Source of the DNA: Chloroflexota bacterium
GTDB lineage: Bacteria; Chloroflexota; Dehalococcoidia; SHYM01
Assembly (NCBI GenBank): GCA_016199375.1
Contig: JACQGV010000240.1
Span: forward strand, 1-6,921
Direction of reading: 5' to 3'
DNA length: 6,921 nucleotides
A program made the translations under genes and the position numbers. The notes under the pieces were generated by a model, which ran no database searches, was not told the DNA's origin, and worked only from the letters and a program-made list of their open reading frames with translations. Shown piece by piece: positions 5,758-6,921 of this stretch. How positions within the stretch are numbered: the first letter of the stretch is position 1; each line of letters begins with the position of its first letter.

Positions 5758-6391
5758 AACCAGGGTGTTGTTAGTAGACGACCACGCCGTCTTTAGGATG
5801 GGTGTGCGAGCCTTGTTACAGGGGCAGGAGAGCTTCGACGTAGTGGGAGAGGCCGCAAGTGGGCACGAGGCCCTAGCGGAAGCCAAGCGCCTGCAGCCTG
5901 ACATTGTTCTGATGGACATAACACTGCCTGACATGAACGGCCTGGAGGCCATGGTGCAGATCAAAGCGGGAGTGCCCGCAACCCGGGTGGTGATCCTGAC
6001 AATGCACGAGGACAAGGATTACTTCTTTCGGGCGCTCCAGGCTGGGGCCTCCGGCTATGTGGTCAAGGGCGGCGATTCAGAAAACGTCCTGGCAGCCTTG
6101 CGCGCCGTAGAGGGCGGAGGCGTATACCTGTACCCTTCTTTGGCCAAGTCCCTCGTCACTGAGTACGTCGGAGACACAGAGAGCCCCCAGGTAAGAGGCC
6201 TCAGTGCCCGGGAATTAGAGGTGCTGCGCTTCATCGCCGAGGGGCTGACCAACAAGGAGATAGCTTCCCGGCTGGTCCTGAGCATCACCACTGTCGAGAC
6301 CTACCGCACCCGGATCATGGAGAAGCTAGGGCTTCACACTGTAGCTGAACTCGTCCGCTACGCGGTTCGCAAGGGCATCATCCGGCCCTAA
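5750..6391 (+). CDS. NarL/FixJ-family response regulator with LuxR-type HTH (RR2)
   Basis: This 213-residue cytoplasmic transcription regulator has the typical length for the family. The receiver domain covers about residues 3-120: acidic pocket D10-D11 (LLVDDH), phosphoacceptor D56 (IVLMDITLPDMNG), switch T84 and K106. The C-terminal LuxR-type helix-turn-helix covers about 147-210 (LSARELEVLRFIAEGLTNKE, then the recognition helix around SITTVETYRTRIMEKLGL). All signature residues are present. Its ATG lies inside the HK2 stop region (8-nt overlap) and has only a weak ribosome site, so translation probably depends on ribosomes finishing HK2. If HK2 really is frameshifted, ribosomes stopping at 4790 would not reach this start and RR2 output should fall. 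Partnership with HK2 is supported by position and by matching family class (HisKA_3 kinases pair with NarL regulators). Its target genes are unknown. Confidence 0.95.
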   Translation: MPKTRVLLVDDHAVFRMGVRALLQGQESFDVVGEAASGHEALAEAKRLQPDIVLMDITLPDMNGLEAMVQIKAGVPATRVVILTMHEDKDYFFRALQAGASGYVVKGGDSENVLAALRAVEGGGVYLYPSLAKSLVTEYVGDTESPQVRGLSARELEVLRFIAEGLTNKEIASRLVLSITTVETYRTRIMEKLGLHTVAELVRYAVRKGIIRP

Positions 6392-6416
6392 GCCGTCCTT
6401 GGATTCCCTCAGGCCC

Positions 6417-6465
6417 TGTCCCCACAGTACATGTTTGTCCCCTTCCCAGATGACCATTTGTCCCC
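6417..6465 (+). repeat. Three TGTCCCC direct repeats in the RR2-RR3 gap
   Basis: TGTCCCC occurs at 6417-6423, 6436-6442 and 6459-6465. The last two are extended to TTTGTCCCC and spaced 23 bp apart. No clear terminator or promoter is visible in the whole gap (6392-6613). Multiple short repeats near a terminus are a known feature of IS21-type insertion sequence ends, so this could be a leftover end, or operator sites for an unknown regulator. No transposase fragment accompanies them. Confidence 0.4.
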
Positions 6466-6613
6466 GGCGGCCGTGGTGGCAATGCCCCCAAAGTAATGAT
6501 TCCCCGTGCTGCCCCATCTGTAACCATGGAGCAGGGATTCCCGGGTCGGTTCTCGCTGGTGAGGCGCGCTGGTTCACTTCCGTGTCTGGCTTGCCAGGGG
6601 TCAGGGGTGCGAG

Positions 6614-6921
6614 ATGGGTCCTGGAGCTGAGGTAAGAACTCTGGTGGTGGACGACTCAGCGAGCATGCGGGCAGCCATCAGGGATACGCTCAGAACTATA
6701 GATGGGTGCGCCATCGTGGGTGAGGGAGCGAACGGAGTGGAGGCGCTAGAGCTGGCCCGAGCCCTCCGCCCAGACTTGATCGTGATGGATGTTCACATGC
6801 CCCTCATGGGCGGCCTGGAGGCGCTACGTCTTGTGAAGATGGAGGCGCCGGGCACGCAGGTGGTGCTGGTCACCAGCACGCTCGAGCCGGAGGTGCGCGA
6901 GGCGGCTCTGAAGTACGGGGC
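6614..6921 (+). CDS. Response regulator receiver protein (RR3), C-terminus outside window
   Basis: The visible 102 residues form most of a CheY-like receiver domain: acidic pocket D13-D14 (LVVDDSASMRAAI), phosphoacceptor D59 (LIVMDVHMPLMGGLEAL) and switch T88 (VVLVTSTLE). The lysine-containing motif and anything after it lie beyond the right edge. It could therefore be a single-domain regulator or carry an output domain; VDDSxxMR with DVxMPxMGG is common to CheB-like, NarL-like and stand-alone receivers. The start is ATG at 6614, with AGGGG 6 nt upstream (6603-6607). It lies 222 bp after RR2 on the same strand without an evident terminator between them, so readthrough from the HK2-RR2 operon is possible. 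No kinase is visible beside it in the window. Confidence 0.88.
   Translation, partial: MGPGAEVRTLVVDDSASMRAAIRDTLRTIDGCAIVGEGANGVEALELARALRPDLIVMDVHMPLMGGLEALRLVKMEAPGTQVVLVTSTLEPEVREAALKYG

Noticed and set aside
5815..5820. GTTACA inside RR2, and CTGTAAC near 6519, as extra RR1 boxes
   Set aside because: Single copies without a partner 11 bp away; expected by chance.
6374..6391. AGGGC...GCCCT hairpin at the RR2 stop as a terminator
   Set aside because: Only a 5-bp stem and no T run; too weak to call.
6402..6542. GATTCCC three times (6402, 6498, 6536)
   Set aside because: Irregular spacing of 96 and 38 bp and a C-rich background; no structure or function apparent.
6450..6635. Cysteine-rich small frame (C-x7-C-x7-CC-x2-C) in the RR2-RR3 gap
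   Set aside because: It looks faintly like a zinc ribbon, but there is no ribosome site, it overlaps the RR3 start, and its cysteines partly come from the TGTCCCC repeats.

Overview
This is a GC-rich bacterial window given over almost entirely to signal transduction. The lineage cannot be fixed from the sequence. High GC, GTG and probable TTG starts, and large dCache-type sensor kinases beside OmpR- and NarL-type regulators would suit Chloroflexota or another GC-rich environmental lineage. That is an impression, not a demonstration.

Layout. Minus strand, read right to left: a large membrane histidine kinase (HK1, 3596-1164) is followed after 39 bp by an OmpR/PhoB-type response regulator (RR1, 1124-429). 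A perfect 42-bp palindrome (374-415) that probably ends this operon comes next. Directly after it lie four GT(T/A)ACA boxes (321-369) spaced 11, 21 and 11 bp, and then the start of a small lipoprotein gene (248-1) that runs off the left edge. Plus strand: divergently from HK1, a second dCache-HAMP kinase of the NarL-partner class (HK2) starts near 3855 (3792 at the earliest) and ends at 5757. It is split by a +1 frameshift at a run of nine C (4667-4675). Its last 8 bases overlap a NarL/FixJ-type response regulator (RR2, 5750-6391). After about 220 bp without a convincing gene, a third receiver-domain protein (RR3, 6614 onward) runs off the right edge.

How the genes may work together. HK1 and RR1 form a classical pair: an extracytoplasmic dCache sensor plus a cytoplasmic GAF domain feed a HisKA/HATPase core and a winged-helix regulator. 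The box array sits between the RR1 terminator and the lipoprotein start and has the 11-bp direct-repeat geometry of PhoB/OmpR-family sites, so the lipoprotein gene is the most likely visible RR1 target. HK2 and RR2 form a second, independent pair using HisKA_3 and LuxR-type HTH modules. Its kinase is intact only if one C is removed from the C9 run, so it is a sequencing error, a phase-variable or slippage-controlled gene, or a recent pseudogene. The sequence alone cannot say which.

The points most worth a second look are the 11-21-11 operator array, the C9 frameshift exactly at the membrane-proximal end of the HK2 sensor domain, and a four-cysteine pattern in the HK1 GAF domain. I saw no tRNA, rRNA, CRISPR array or intact mobile element.
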